This document shows positions 7,862-16,067 of a stretch of 64,000 nucleotides of DNA, in pieces. Position numbers and translations under genes: made by a program. The stretch covers positions 1-64,000 of the forward strand of contig NZ_JAIZZK010000018.1 in NCBI RefSeq assembly GCF_020443705.1. Reading direction: 5' to 3'. The notes beneath the pieces are model-generated. The model worked only from the letters and a program-made list of their open reading frames with translations, was not told the DNA's origin and searched no databases. The first letter of the stretch is position 1; every line of letters begins with the position of its first letter. This DNA is from Clostridium algoriphilum. GTDB lineage: Bacteria; Bacillota; Clostridia; Clostridiales; Clostridiaceae.

Positions 7862-9322
7862 TTAATATGATTTTTCAATACCATTATTTTTTTTATATAC
7901 TTTATTTTTTAATATTATTTTCCCGTATAATATTGTAAATAACGCTCCACATGATATTGCAATTGCATGTGCTATTATATAATTAACATAGCCATTATTT
8001 GAACCTGATGCTATTGCAAAACCTGGAACACCGGTTGTTCCAAAACCTATTGATACAAGTTTACTACTGTATACATAAGCTCCTGCAATTGACGCTCCAA
8101 GACATCCTGCAACTAGTGGATATTTATTTCTTAACGTTACACCAAATATTGCTGGTTCTGATATACCAAATAATGTTGAAATAAATGCTGGAATTGCAAG
8201 TTCTCTTGTTTTTACATCTTTCCAACGTAATGCTAAATATCCTAAAACTGCTCCACCTTGAGCTGCTACTGCAACTGACATTAATGGATTTAAGAAATTT
8301 GTACCTGTATCTGCTAAAAGTTGACTTTCAATAGCTCCTATAACGTGATGTAATCCTGTAATGACTATTATTTGTTGTACACCTCCGAAAATCATATATC
8401 CAAATATACCAAGATTTTGAGTTACCCATAATAGTCCTCCTGTTACTCCATTAGCCAACGTACGTCCAACTGGTCCAACTATTGTAAATAATAAAAATGA
8501 AGAAACAAACACAGTAAGCATTGGTGATACTAATAGTTTTAAACTATTAGGAATTTTTTCATCAAAGAAATTATCAAGTTTTGCAACTACAAATCCCATC
8601 ATTAAAGCAATAATTATTCCACCTTGAAAACCTACTAATTTTATATTAAGACCTATAACGTTTATTACTTCTGGACTTACAACTCCTCTTGCTGCTTCAT
8701 AAGAATTTGCTAAATTGCTATTTAGCATAACTGCTCCAATTACTAGACCTAATACAGGCTTTCCACCATATCTTCTAGTAGAAGAATAAACAACTATTAA
8801 TGGTAAAATGGCAAAAACACTTGATGAAACGATACCAACAAATCTATTTACACCTGCTAAAGCTGGATACATTTCAACAATTGATTTTTCTCCAAATAGC
8901 CCCGTCTGCCCAAGCAATCCTGATAATCCCATAAGTAATGCTGCCGCAAGTATGCCCGGCATTATATCTATAAATACATCAGATAAGGATTTAATTCCCT
9001 TTTGAAATAGATTTTGTTTTTGTGCTGATTTACCTTTTGCATCTGCTAAAGACATATTTTCGATTCCTACTAATTTTGAGAAAACTGCATAAATTTCGTT
9101 TACAAGCCCCGGCCCAAAAATAATTTGAAGTTGATCTCCAACTATAAATACACCTTTAACTAATTCAATATTATCTAAATTATCCGTATTAGCTTTGTTC
9201 TTATCTTCTAAAACAATTCTAAGTCTTGTTGCACAGTGAGCAACACCTTGTATATTTTCTTTTCCTCCAACATTTTGTAAAATTTCTTCAGAAATTTTTA
9301 AATGCTTTTCTTGTTTACCCAT
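7862..9322 (-). CDS. scrA: PTS sucrose-type EIIBC permease
   Basis: 486 aa. The EIIB domain (1-85) has the phosphorylation cysteine C30 in HCATRLRIVL. The EIIC domain (about 110-475) is a multi-helix glucose-superfamily permease with GISEPAIFGV near residue 390. Members of this subgroup (ScrA/SacP/TreP) phosphorylate sucrose or related disaccharides during uptake. No EIIA domain is attached or nearby, so phosphate must come from an EIIA encoded elsewhere. RBS AAGGATG. It sits between the alpha-galactosidase and the sucrose-6-P hydrolase, pointing to sucrose or an alpha-galactosyl-sucrose as substrate. Confidence 0.88.
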   Translation of the reverse strand: MGKQEKHLKISEEILQNVGGKENIQGVAHCATRLRIVLEDKNKANTDNLDNIELVKGVFIVGDQLQIIFGPGLVNEIYAVFSKLVGIENMSLADAKGKSAQKQNLFQKGIKSLSDVFIDIMPGILAAALLMGLSGLLGQTGLFGEKSIVEMYPALAGVNRFVGIVSSSVFAILPLIVVYSSTRRYGGKPVLGLVIGAVMLNSNLANSYEAARGVVSPEVINVIGLNIKLVGFQGGIIIALMMGFVVAKLDNFFDEKIPNSLKLLVSPMLTVFVSSFLLFTIVGPVGRTLANGVTGGLLWVTQNLGIFGYMIFGGVQQIIVITGLHHVIGAIESQLLADTGTNFLNPLMSVAVAAQGGAVLGYLALRWKDVKTRELAIPAFISTLFGISEPAIFGVTLRNKYPLVAGCLGASIAGAYVYSSKLVSIGFGTTGVPGFAIASGSNNGYVNYIIAHAIAISCGALFTILYGKIILKNKVYKKNNGIEKSY

Positions 9323-9359
9323 AATTCATCATCCTTTCATATTTTATCTTATATATATC

Positions 9360-11546
9360 CTATATTTTTTTAAATCTCCATTGAATACTTTGAAAGTCTT
9401 GTTTTATTCTTGGAATTGTAATTCCAACATTCATAAGTTCATCTCCACCAAAAATTTCTCCTGTAGAAACATCTTTATAATCATAATCTAGATTTAATCC
9501 TTTAAACTTTATTGTTCTAATTGGAGCTCCTGGAAGTGATAATACTTTAACGTATGTTGCTATAAATTCACTTTTATCCTTGGATATAAAGTTCCAAGCA
9601 GCTTCGTTTCCATCAAACGGATTAAATATCCTATATAATTCTCCAAATTGGATTGTTTCTCTTATTTCCTTGTATAATTTAACTTGCTCTTTAATTACTT
9701 GTTTTTCTTCTTTTGTAAGCTTTGTTAAATCTAATTCATATCCAAGATTTCCTGCCATAGCTACATGCCCTCTTGTATCAAGATGTGTAATTCTTCCTAC
9801 TTGATGATTAGGCACTGTAGAAACATGGGAGCCCATCGTAATCGCTGGATATATTAAGCTTGTACCGTATTGAATTTTTGTTCTACATATTGCATCCGTA
9901 TTATCACTTGTCCAAGTTTGTGGCATGTAATATAGCATTCCTGCATCAAATCTTCCTCCACCACTTGAGCAACTTTCAAATAATACCCTTGGAAATCTAT
10001 CTACTAGATAATCCATTACCTTATATAACCCTAAAATATATCTATGACTTGTTTCTTCTTGTCTTTCGTAAGGTAATAATTCTGAACCAACATCTGTAAT
10101 ATTACGATTCATATCCCATTTCACATAAGTTATTGGTGCATTTGATAATATATTTGAAACTGATTTCACAATATAGTCGCAAACGTCATCTCTTGATAAG
10201 TCCAATACAAGTTGATTTCTTCCTAGAGTGTAAGGTCTATTTGGCACATGTATACACCAATCTGGATGTTGTCTATATAAATCACTATTTACAGAAATCA
10301 TTTCTGGCTCAAACCAAATTCCAAACTCCATACCAGTACTTGTTATTGTATTTGCTAACTTTTCTAATCCATTTGGGAGCTTACGTTTATCAACAACCCA
10401 ATCCCCTAATGAACTATTATCATCATCTCTTTTTCCAAACCATCCATCATCTAATACAAACAGTTCTATGCCAAGCTCTATTCCTTCTTTAGCTATGCTT
10501 TTAATCTTTTTTTCATCAAAATCAAAATATGTTGCTTCCCAATTGTTTATAAGAATAGGTCTTACTTTATTTTTAAAATCTCCACGACATAAATTTTGAC
10601 TATATAATTTATGATAAATCCTAGACATTTCTCCTATTCCGTTTTGTGAGTAAACCATTACTACTTCTGGTGTTTGAAAGCTTTCATTAATTTCTAACAG
10701 CCATGAAAAATCAAAAGGATTTATTCCCATAGATACTCTAGTATTTTTATATGGATCAACCTGAACTTGTGCTGTGAAATTCCCACTATAAACTAGATTA
10801 AATCCATATACTTCTCCGCTATCTTCATTTGTATCTTTTCTGACTAATGCTAAAAAAGGTGCTTGTTGTGCGCTACTAGTTCCTCTACTGCTATCTATTA
10901 ATTGTATTCCTGATACAATTTTTCTTCTTTCAATATTCTTTTCGTTATTATGCGCACCATATAGACTTATCATTTCAAAGTCATCATCTCTAAAATCTAC
11001 ACTCATACTAAGTGCTCTAGTAAGTCTTAGACTTTCTTGTCCTTGATTTGTAAACTTTACACTTCTAGTTATTACATCTAAGTCCTTAAATAAAGTGTAG
11101 GTTAAAGTAACTAGTAAGCCAATTACTTCATCTTCCATGAGTATTTCGAGTGTCTCAGACTCTTCACAATCCTTTACATAAGTGGCAGGTAATCCTTTAA
11201 GCTTTGGTTTTCCTTTATATAACTTATGACTTTTATATCTAAGATCTGAGATTCTAGATCCATTATTAAGTCTAATTTGATATGCTGGAATTCTAAAATC
11301 TCCATTACCAAAAGCTTGATATTCTTGTGGTACAGTATCTAGTGAAAAAGTTCTATCTTTATCGTTTGGATTAGGAGAAAAACCCCTATCTATAAAAATT
11401 ATTTTATTGCTACCTCTGTACTTATTAATTTTTTTGCCCCAATATAAGTGTGCTAAATAACCATCTCTTATTACTTGCATTACGTAGCTAGTGTTCTTTC
11501 CTTGAATATGAAATAATAACTTTTCATCATCTACTTTTATGCCCAT
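9360..11546 (-). CDS. Alpha-galactosidase (GH36)
   Basis: 728 aa, the usual length for GH36. The central TIM barrel shows LDDGWFGKRDDD, YVKWDMNR with the nucleophile Asp, and ESCSSGGGRFD with the acid/base region. There is no signal peptide, so it is cytoplasmic, releasing galactose from raffinose, stachyose or melibiose. AGGAGG precedes the ATG. It is the first gene of the sugar operon, divergent from the AraC regulator. If raffinose enters as such, its product sucrose would not be a phosphate ester, so how it couples to the PTS permease is unclear. Symbol (aga/rafA/melA) left open. Confidence 0.92.
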   Translation of the reverse strand: MGIKVDDEKLLFHIQGKNTSYVMQVIRDGYLAHLYWGKKINKYRGSNKIIFIDRGFSPNPNDKDRTFSLDTVPQEYQAFGNGDFRIPAYQIRLNNGSRISDLRYKSHKLYKGKPKLKGLPATYVKDCEESETLEILMEDEVIGLLVTLTYTLFKDLDVITRSVKFTNQGQESLRLTRALSMSVDFRDDDFEMISLYGAHNNEKNIERRKIVSGIQLIDSSRGTSSAQQAPFLALVRKDTNEDSGEVYGFNLVYSGNFTAQVQVDPYKNTRVSMGINPFDFSWLLEINESFQTPEVVMVYSQNGIGEMSRIYHKLYSQNLCRGDFKNKVRPILINNWEATYFDFDEKKIKSIAKEGIELGIELFVLDDGWFGKRDDDNSSLGDWVVDKRKLPNGLEKLANTITSTGMEFGIWFEPEMISVNSDLYRQHPDWCIHVPNRPYTLGRNQLVLDLSRDDVCDYIVKSVSNILSNAPITYVKWDMNRNITDVGSELLPYERQEETSHRYILGLYKVMDYLVDRFPRVLFESCSSGGGRFDAGMLYYMPQTWTSDNTDAICRTKIQYGTSLIYPAITMGSHVSTVPNHQVGRITHLDTRGHVAMAGNLGYELDLTKLTKEEKQVIKEQVKLYKEIRETIQFGELYRIFNPFDGNEAAWNFISKDKSEFIATYVKVLSLPGAPIRTIKFKGLNLDYDYKDVSTGEIFGGDELMNVGITIPRIKQDFQSIQWRFKKI

Positions 11547-11695
11547 ATCTTCCTCCTAATTTAAAAATTTAAAATAATACACTTAGAAATTTACATAATT
11601 TAAGTACCCTATGATGGATTTTAAAGCTAAAAAATAATTGTTGTAAAATACTACTTAAATTTATATAAGTTCTGAAAATCCTTCACTAACTTTTA

Positions 11696-11819
11696 AATCC
11701 TATATGCAATTAAGTAGTTTATACTTTTATTTTAATGGTTTACATGCTATATTTATATAGCATAATGTAGACATTTAAAGTTGTCATGTGACAACTATTT
11801 ATTATAAGAGGTGTAAGAA
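11696..11819. promoter_or_regulatory. Divergent control region with two palindromes
   Basis: Two perfect palindromes lie just upstream of araC: ATGCTATATTTATATAGCAT (11744-11763) and GTTGTCATGTGACAAC (11780-11795). They are candidate operators for the AraC protein or another regulator. The whole block is duplicated, inverted, at 1498-1713. Confidence 0.6.
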
Positions 11820-11907
11820 ATGACTTTTATTTTTTCGAATGAAAAATATTATTCTAACATAGAACTTAATCTTTATACCTGTGGTATAGAATCTTGCAAA
11901 AGTGGTC
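11696..11907 (+). repeat. Source copy of the 212-bp inverted duplication
   Basis: It matches the reverse complement of 1498-1713 almost perfectly. The duplication covers the promoter palindromes, RBS and first ~30 codons of the araC gene and lies about 10 kb from its partner. Confidence 0.9.
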
Positions 11908-12650
11908 ATTCATATGGTCCAGCTATTAGAAGTGGATATATGATCCACTATATATTAGAAGGCAAAGGTATATATAAAATTAAAGGAAAGACTTATCATC
12001 TTGAGAAAAATCAAGGGTTTTTAATAGAACCTAATAATTTAATATATTATGAATCTCATAATGATTTTCCTTGGCAATATATTTGGATTGGCTTTAATGG
12101 AACAAAAGCAAAAGATTATTTGAATAGAACTACTCTTTCCGCAGAGAATCCGATTTTTTCTTTTTCTGAAAATAGTAATTTACTAAACTATATGAATAGC
12201 ATTGTGATTGCATCTAAAATAACCTCAAACAGAAATTTAATTATTTTATCTAGGCTTTATGAATTTTTATATTTATTATGCGAGAATTTTCCAAATCATG
12301 AATCTATACTAATAGATAGGCCAAAAAGTTATATTGATGAAGCGTTACTTTTCATTCAACAAAATTATGCTGATAATATCACTATACAAGATATAGCAAA
12401 TTATATTTGTATAGACCGTTCTTATCTACATAGATTATTTAAAAAATTTACTAATAAATCTCCACAGGAATATCTTCTTTCTTTAAGAATGGAAAAAGCA
12501 GCTTCATTACTTATAGATTCAAATCTTAAAATTAGTGATATATCTCGTTCTGTTGGATATACTGATGCACTTTCGTTTTCTAAAACATTTAAAAAATTAA
12601 AGGGATTAAGTCCCTCAGAATTTAGATTTAAAAATTTGAAAACAGAATAA
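11820..12650 (+). CDS. AraC-family regulator of the sugar operon
   Basis: 276 aa, RBS AAGAGGTG. The N-terminal cupin-like sugar-binding domain (about 1-150) contains HYILEGKGIYKIKGKTYHL and WQYIWIGFNG. The C-terminal pair of helix-turn-helix motifs (about 175-270) shows IQDIANYICIDRSYLHRLFK and KISDISRSVGYTDALSFSK. This layout is that of MsmR/RafR-like activators of raffinose and melibiose genes. Divergent orientation to the alpha-galactosidase with 273 bases between them supports activation of that operon. The inducer is inferred. Confidence 0.88.
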   Translation: MTFIFSNEKYYSNIELNLYTCGIESCKSGHSYGPAIRSGYMIHYILEGKGIYKIKGKTYHLEKNQGFLIEPNNLIYYESHNDFPWQYIWIGFNGTKAKDYLNRTTLSAENPIFSFSENSNLLNYMNSIVIASKITSNRNLIILSRLYEFLYLLCENFPNHESILIDRPKSYIDEALLFIQQNYADNITIQDIANYICIDRSYLHRLFKKFTNKSPQEYLLSLRMEKAASLLIDSNLKISDISRSVGYTDALSFSKTFKKLKGLSPSEFRFKNLKTE

Positions 12651-12788
12651 TGTTTTTACAAAATGTGTTATCCAGGACCTGCGCCTGTACAATTTCCATT
12701 TATAATTAATTCAGAAAAAACACATGTTCTCCGATTTATACGATAATGCTTTTGTAATACTTTTGTATTTGTTTAAAATTACACAACA

Positions 12789-12983
12789 GTAACCCCTGAG
12801 AAATTATTCTCAGGGGTTACTTAAAGCCTAGCGTACACTAGGCTTTCTTATTACTCATTGGGTGTTTTTGCCCATCCCCTCCAAAAGGGGGAATAAGGAC
12901 TATTTCATAAAGTGTACTTTTTGAAATAGTCCTTATTCGTTGTTTTTGTATGTCAAAAGTACATCTTATTTACTTTTGACATA
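12789..12983. terminator. Cluster of five hairpins between convergent genes
   Basis: In order: GTAACCCCTGAGAA hairpin (12789-12820), AAAGCCTAG/CTAGGCTTT (12823-12846), CCCCT/AGGGG-type hairpin (about 12876-12891), a perfect 16-bp stem AATAAGGACTATTTCA (12892-12937), and a perfect 13-bp stem TATGTCAAAAGTA (12949-12983). Some must terminate araC and the convergent hydrolase. Five in 195 bases is more than termination needs. Confidence 0.65.
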
Positions 12984-13010
12984 ATTCAGATAGTTACTAC
13001 ACATTTTTCC

Positions 13011-14114
13011 TTATTTTTTATTCAGGTATTTATTGAAGAACTCCGTGAGTTTATCGAACGGAATGACATCTGTACGATCATAAAGATCAACATGCCCGGC
13101 ATTTGGAACGAGATACAATTCTTTCGGTTCAGCAGCTTTTGCATAAGCGTCCTCACTGAATTCGAGCGAATGAGCCTCTGTACCAGCAATGAAAAGCAAT
13201 GGACGCGGTGAAATTGTTTCGATATCATTGAACGGATAGAAATTCATGAATTTCACATTGCTCGTAAGCGTCGGATGCGTAGTTGTATTAGCAGATCCTC
13301 TGGAAGTGCGATAGAAATCGTAAAATTCCTTAGCAATTGGCGAAGATTTCTCATCGATTTTTTCCGGTGTACCGCTTGTATATTCCCGCTGACCGCCTGC
13401 ATATTCGATATCACGCTGATGTGCTGCATCTGCCATAACCTGTTTACGCTGTTCTAACGTCTGGCTGTGATGCAGTGCATTGCGACTTACACTTCCCATA
13501 TCATACATGCTGACCGTAGCAATCGCCTTCATACGTGGATCAATTTTAGCTTCACTGATGGCAAAACTACCACTGCCGCAGATACCGATGACTCCAATGT
13601 TCTCACGGTCTACATACGACAAAGTATCAAGAAAATCAACGGCGGCGCTGAAATCATCCGCATAAATGTCCGGTGAAACACTGTTGCGAGGTTCCCCTTC
13701 ACTGTCCCCCCAGAAGGACATATCGAACGAAATCGTTACATATCCCTTATCTGCCATTTTTTGAGCATAAAGATTTGCACTTTGCTCTTTTACTGCGCCC
13801 ATAGGATGTCCGACAATGATGGCTGAATGTTTTTTGCTTTTATCCAAGTTCTTTGGCACAAACAAATTACCAGCTACCTTCATATTGTAACTGTTATGAA
13901 ACGTAACTTTGTGAGCATCTACTTTGTTGCTCTTGTAAAAGTTGTCTGCACCACGGGACATATCGCCTGCTGGCAGGCTCTTATCTGCTTCAATCCGCGG
14001 CTGTTTCATATGCTGCGCCACCATAGCAACTGCAGCACCACCGCTCACAATAGTAAGTGCAAGCCCCAACATAATAGCTTTTGCTAATTTATTACTGGAA
14101 AGCTTCATTTTCAT
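13011..14114 (-). CDS. Exported alpha/beta hydrolase, horizontally acquired
   Basis: 367 aa, RBS GAGGAG. Residues 1-32 form a signal peptide or membrane anchor (LGLALTIVSGGAAVAMV). The alpha/beta fold has HPMGAV, the nucleophile-elbow region GVIGICGSGSFAIS, an acidic strand (LLFIAGTE) and the likely catalytic His in PNAGHVDLYD. The family is YcjY/dienelactone-hydrolase-like; substrate unknown. Base composition is clearly richer in G+C than its neighbours and codon use differs (GGC, CGC, ACG frequent), indicating transfer from a higher-GC donor. Its promoter has a MerR-type operator (14264-14294). Confidence 0.8.
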   Translation of the reverse strand: MKMKLSSNKLAKAIMLGLALTIVSGGAAVAMVAQHMKQPRIEADKSLPAGDMSRGADNFYKSNKVDAHKVTFHNSYNMKVAGNLFVPKNLDKSKKHSAIIVGHPMGAVKEQSANLYAQKMADKGYVTISFDMSFWGDSEGEPRNSVSPDIYADDFSAAVDFLDTLSYVDRENIGVIGICGSGSFAISEAKIDPRMKAIATVSMYDMGSVSRNALHHSQTLEQRKQVMADAAHQRDIEYAGGQREYTSGTPEKIDEKSSPIAKEFYDFYRTSRGSANTTTHPTLTSNVKFMNFYPFNDIETISPRPLLFIAGTEAHSLEFSEDAYAKAAEPKELYLVPNAGHVDLYDRTDVIPFDKLTEFFNKYLNKK

Positions 14115-14263
14115 AATAATCTCCTCTTTCTTTTATTGATTACATCTTTATTTTATTAGCATTCCTCTTTTTTTCATTTCTTTATTTTACAATCAACCGC
14201 TTTTTTTCCGTAAATACTCCAAATCTGTCAATTGAATCAGTTCTGTTATCTAAGTGCTACTAC

Positions 14264-14294
14264 AGTTTAAAACTTAAAGTTAACTTTAAGTCAA
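14264..14294 (-). promoter_or_regulatory. MerR-type promoter with 19-base spacer
   Basis: On the minus strand, TTGACT (14289-14294) and TAAACT (14264-14269) are 19 bases apart. A perfect 18-bp palindrome CTTAAAGTTAACTTTAAG (14273-14290) fills the spacer. Overlong spacers with a central palindrome are the hallmark of MerR-family activation. The promoter faces the hydrolase at 13011-14114. Confidence 0.7.
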
Positions 14295-14574
14295 GTCTTT
14301 TTTAGAAAAAGTTAATTAAGACATTGTCAAATTGACAAATCTTCTATATTTCCCACAATAACTATTATGCAGTTTCCTGTCTATTTTCTTTACTATGTAT
14401 TTTTTCTATTCCTGCTTCAAAATCAGTTTGTGGTAGGGTTCGCAATTTGTGCAAAAGTACCGTTAAGAAAAGTTGACTAACATTTCAGTAAATATAGTAG
14501 GTTACCTAAAAATTCTAATGTAATAAAATACAATAAATATTACATAGAATAAAAGAGAAAGCGAGTGGAAAAAT
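14295..14574. other. Intergenic, no gene seen
   Basis: AT-rich spacer between the MerR-type promoter and the integrase fragment. CAAAAGTACC near 14453 resembles the bases preceding the hairpins at 977 and 12789, but no hairpin follows here. Confidence 0.3.
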
Positions 14575-14735
14575 TTGATAGTAGAACCTATACGAGATAA
14601 AAAGAAAATAAATGATTTACTTATATTTTTAAAATGTAAAATTGACAGAGATTGGTTGTTATGTAAATTTCAATTGAATACTGGATTAAGAATTGGTGAT
14701 GTAGTTAAAGTTAAAGTTTCTGACATATTATATTA
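14560..14735 (+). pseudogene. Tyrosine recombinase, N-terminal fragment
   Basis: IVEPIRDKKKINDLLIFLK, then WLLCKFQLNTGLRIGDVVKVKVSDI, is the start of the catalytic domain of clostridial tyrosine recombinases; the first catalytic Arg is in TGLRIGD. A GTG (GTGGAAAAATTT) one base out of frame gives MEKF-, so a 1-base insertion has probably shifted the original start. After KVSDI the sequence switches abruptly to an acetyltransferase fragment on the other strand. Confidence 0.65.
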
Positions 14736-14903
14736 TCTTCTAATTCAATACCACCTAAATCAACAAACATACACGATTTATTAATAAATATACCCTTACC
14801 TAATCTAATAATTCTCAAGTATTTCATTAATTTCAGTAAATATTGGGTCTTCATTTGAAATAAACTCACTTGTTTGTATCTTCTCTAATAACTCTTTATT
14901 CAT
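14728..14903 (-). pseudogene. Maltose/galactoside O-acetyltransferase, deleted fragment
   Basis: The start has a good RBS (AGGAGA) and reads MNKELLEKIQTSEFISNEDP then FTEINEILENY and stop. In another frame just after it comes RLGKGIFINKSCMFVDLGGI followed by ELEDN. LacA/Maa-type acetyltransferases have both parts, about 50 residues apart, the second inside the left-handed beta helix. The gene has lost the middle, shifted frame and been cut at the integrase junction. Small and non-functional. Confidence 0.65.
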
Positions 14904-15073
14904 TGTATCTCCTAAAAAATTCACTTTGTTGATTATTTTAACTAATCAATCTTTTTACATTCAAAACTTATGGTTAATTATACTATTTTTACTACAAATT
15001 CTATATAAGAAAAATAAAATTGTTTTATTATATTCGGATAAAAAACACGTTATATATTAGGGATGTAAAAAAT

Positions 15074-15107
15074 AAAATGTCGTGAAACCATAATTTTACG
15101 ACATTTT
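15074..15107. repeat. TGTCGTGAAA palindrome, copy 1
   Basis: Inverted repeat AAAATGTCGTGAAA / TTTTACGACATTTT. First of five members of a dispersed family; others at 16027, 25672, 26245 and 30192. Confidence 0.75.
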
Positions 15108-15273
15108 TATATTATAATTTCAAACCTATTGCTTAGCGTATTAACTACTTTAATATTGATATCATTTGAGACGAAACATTGAAGCAAAATATAAGGGTAT
15201 ATCCATGTTGGATATACCCTTGTTTATGTTTAATATTAATTAATATAGTTAAGTTTAATCCTAGCGGTTGCTA
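15108..15273 (+). repeat. Repeat block B, copy 1
   Basis: About 165 bases matching the reverse complement of 24704-24868 almost exactly, except that this copy lacks 18 bases between two GACGAAA direct repeats. It contains the hairpin AAGGGTATATCC-ATGT-TGGATATACCCTT. No coding sequence of its own. Confidence 0.85.
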
Positions 15274-15506
15274 TTTTAGAGTTTATAAATAAGACTAAGA
15301 ATATTGTATCCCTGCACCAGTTCTTATACTTATACCGTCTCCTGTTGCTGCACTATACTGTGTTTTGTATACTGTTGGAGGTGTTAAATGCAAAAGGCAA
15401 GACGAACCCTAAAAAGGCCTAGTAATTACGCTAGGCCTTACTGGTCTTCTCTTTTAAGTAATGAATATATTAGTGAATTTACACTATCTTCTGTTAAGAG
15501 CAAATA
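15274..15506. other. Gene fragment and terminator
   Basis: On the minus strand at about 15300-15391, an open reading ends in SAATGDGISIRTGAGIQYS and a stop. It resembles the tail of an SH3-like cell-wall repeat, too short to be sure. The hairpin AAGGCCTAG/CTAGGCCTT (about 15413-15440) probably terminates the UspA gene. Confidence 0.4.
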
Positions 15507-15935
15507 CTAATCAGGAATAACTACTACTGATACTTTAGCATTTCTAACAACCTTACTTGTTACAGAGCCAATTATTCTATATAAACCTTTTTTACTACAC
15601 TTTGTCATTATTATTATGTCAGAGCTATCTTTTTCAGCCTTTTTTAATATTTCATCTCCAGCGTATCCCAAAATTGAAAATTTTTCAACTTCATAGCCTT
15701 CCAGTTCCTTTATTGCTTTATCTAAAACCAATTTACTTTCCTCTGCTAAATAACCAAATTCATTTGGAATTGAATTTGGCGTTGGAACTATCATCTTGTT
15801 AGTTAAAACTGTTTCTACTACATTCATTAGTGTAATGGAAATAGCATCCTTACTAAAGAATTTTTTTAACCAATTAATAGAGTGCATACTTCTTTCCGTA
15901 CCATCTAATGGCACTAATATTTTTAATTTTTTCAT
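15507..15935 (-). CDS. Universal stress protein (UspA family)
   Basis: 142 aa from MKKLKILVPLDG. AGGAGG lies eight bases before this ATG; a TTG two codons earlier is too close. The N-terminal VPLDGTERS and C-terminal RIIGSVTSKVVRNAKVSVVVI match the UspA fold, where GSVTSKVVR corresponds to the ATP-binding G-2x-G-9x-G(S/T) loop in weakened form. It probably binds nucleotide and acts in the cytoplasm under stress. It lies between two TGTCGTGAAA palindromes and appears monocistronic. Confidence 0.85.
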   Translation of the reverse strand: MKKLKILVPLDGTERSMHSINWLKKFFSKDAISITLMNVVETVLTNKMIVPTPNSIPNEFGYLAEESKLVLDKAIKELEGYEVEKFSILGYAGDEILKKAEKDSSDIIIMTKCSKKGLYRIIGSVTSKVVRNAKVSVVVIPD

Positions 15936-16026
15936 ATACAAAGCCTCCTTAAATTATTTATATACTATTTTTATACTATTCTATATGATAGATCTATAAT
16001 CCTTTTGAAATATTAATTAAAATACG

Positions 16027-16056
16027 AATGTCGTAAAAATTGTATTTCACGACATT
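16027..16056. repeat. TGTCGTGAAA palindrome, copy 2
   Basis: AATGTCGT...ACGACATT with a variable middle. It sits 12 bases after the stop of the minus-strand gene at 16068, where it could terminate transcription. Confidence 0.7.
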
Positions 16057-16067
16057 GACTTTAATAT

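Noticed and set aside
10133-10492. 119-codon plus-strand reading inside the alpha-galactosidase gene
   Set aside because: It is antisense to strongly conserved GH36 motifs, has no ribosome binding site and no protein-like composition; shadow of the real gene.
13022-13228. Overlapping minus-strand reading within the exported hydrolase
   Set aside because: It is a different frame of the same strand as an intact hydrolase, with no RBS.
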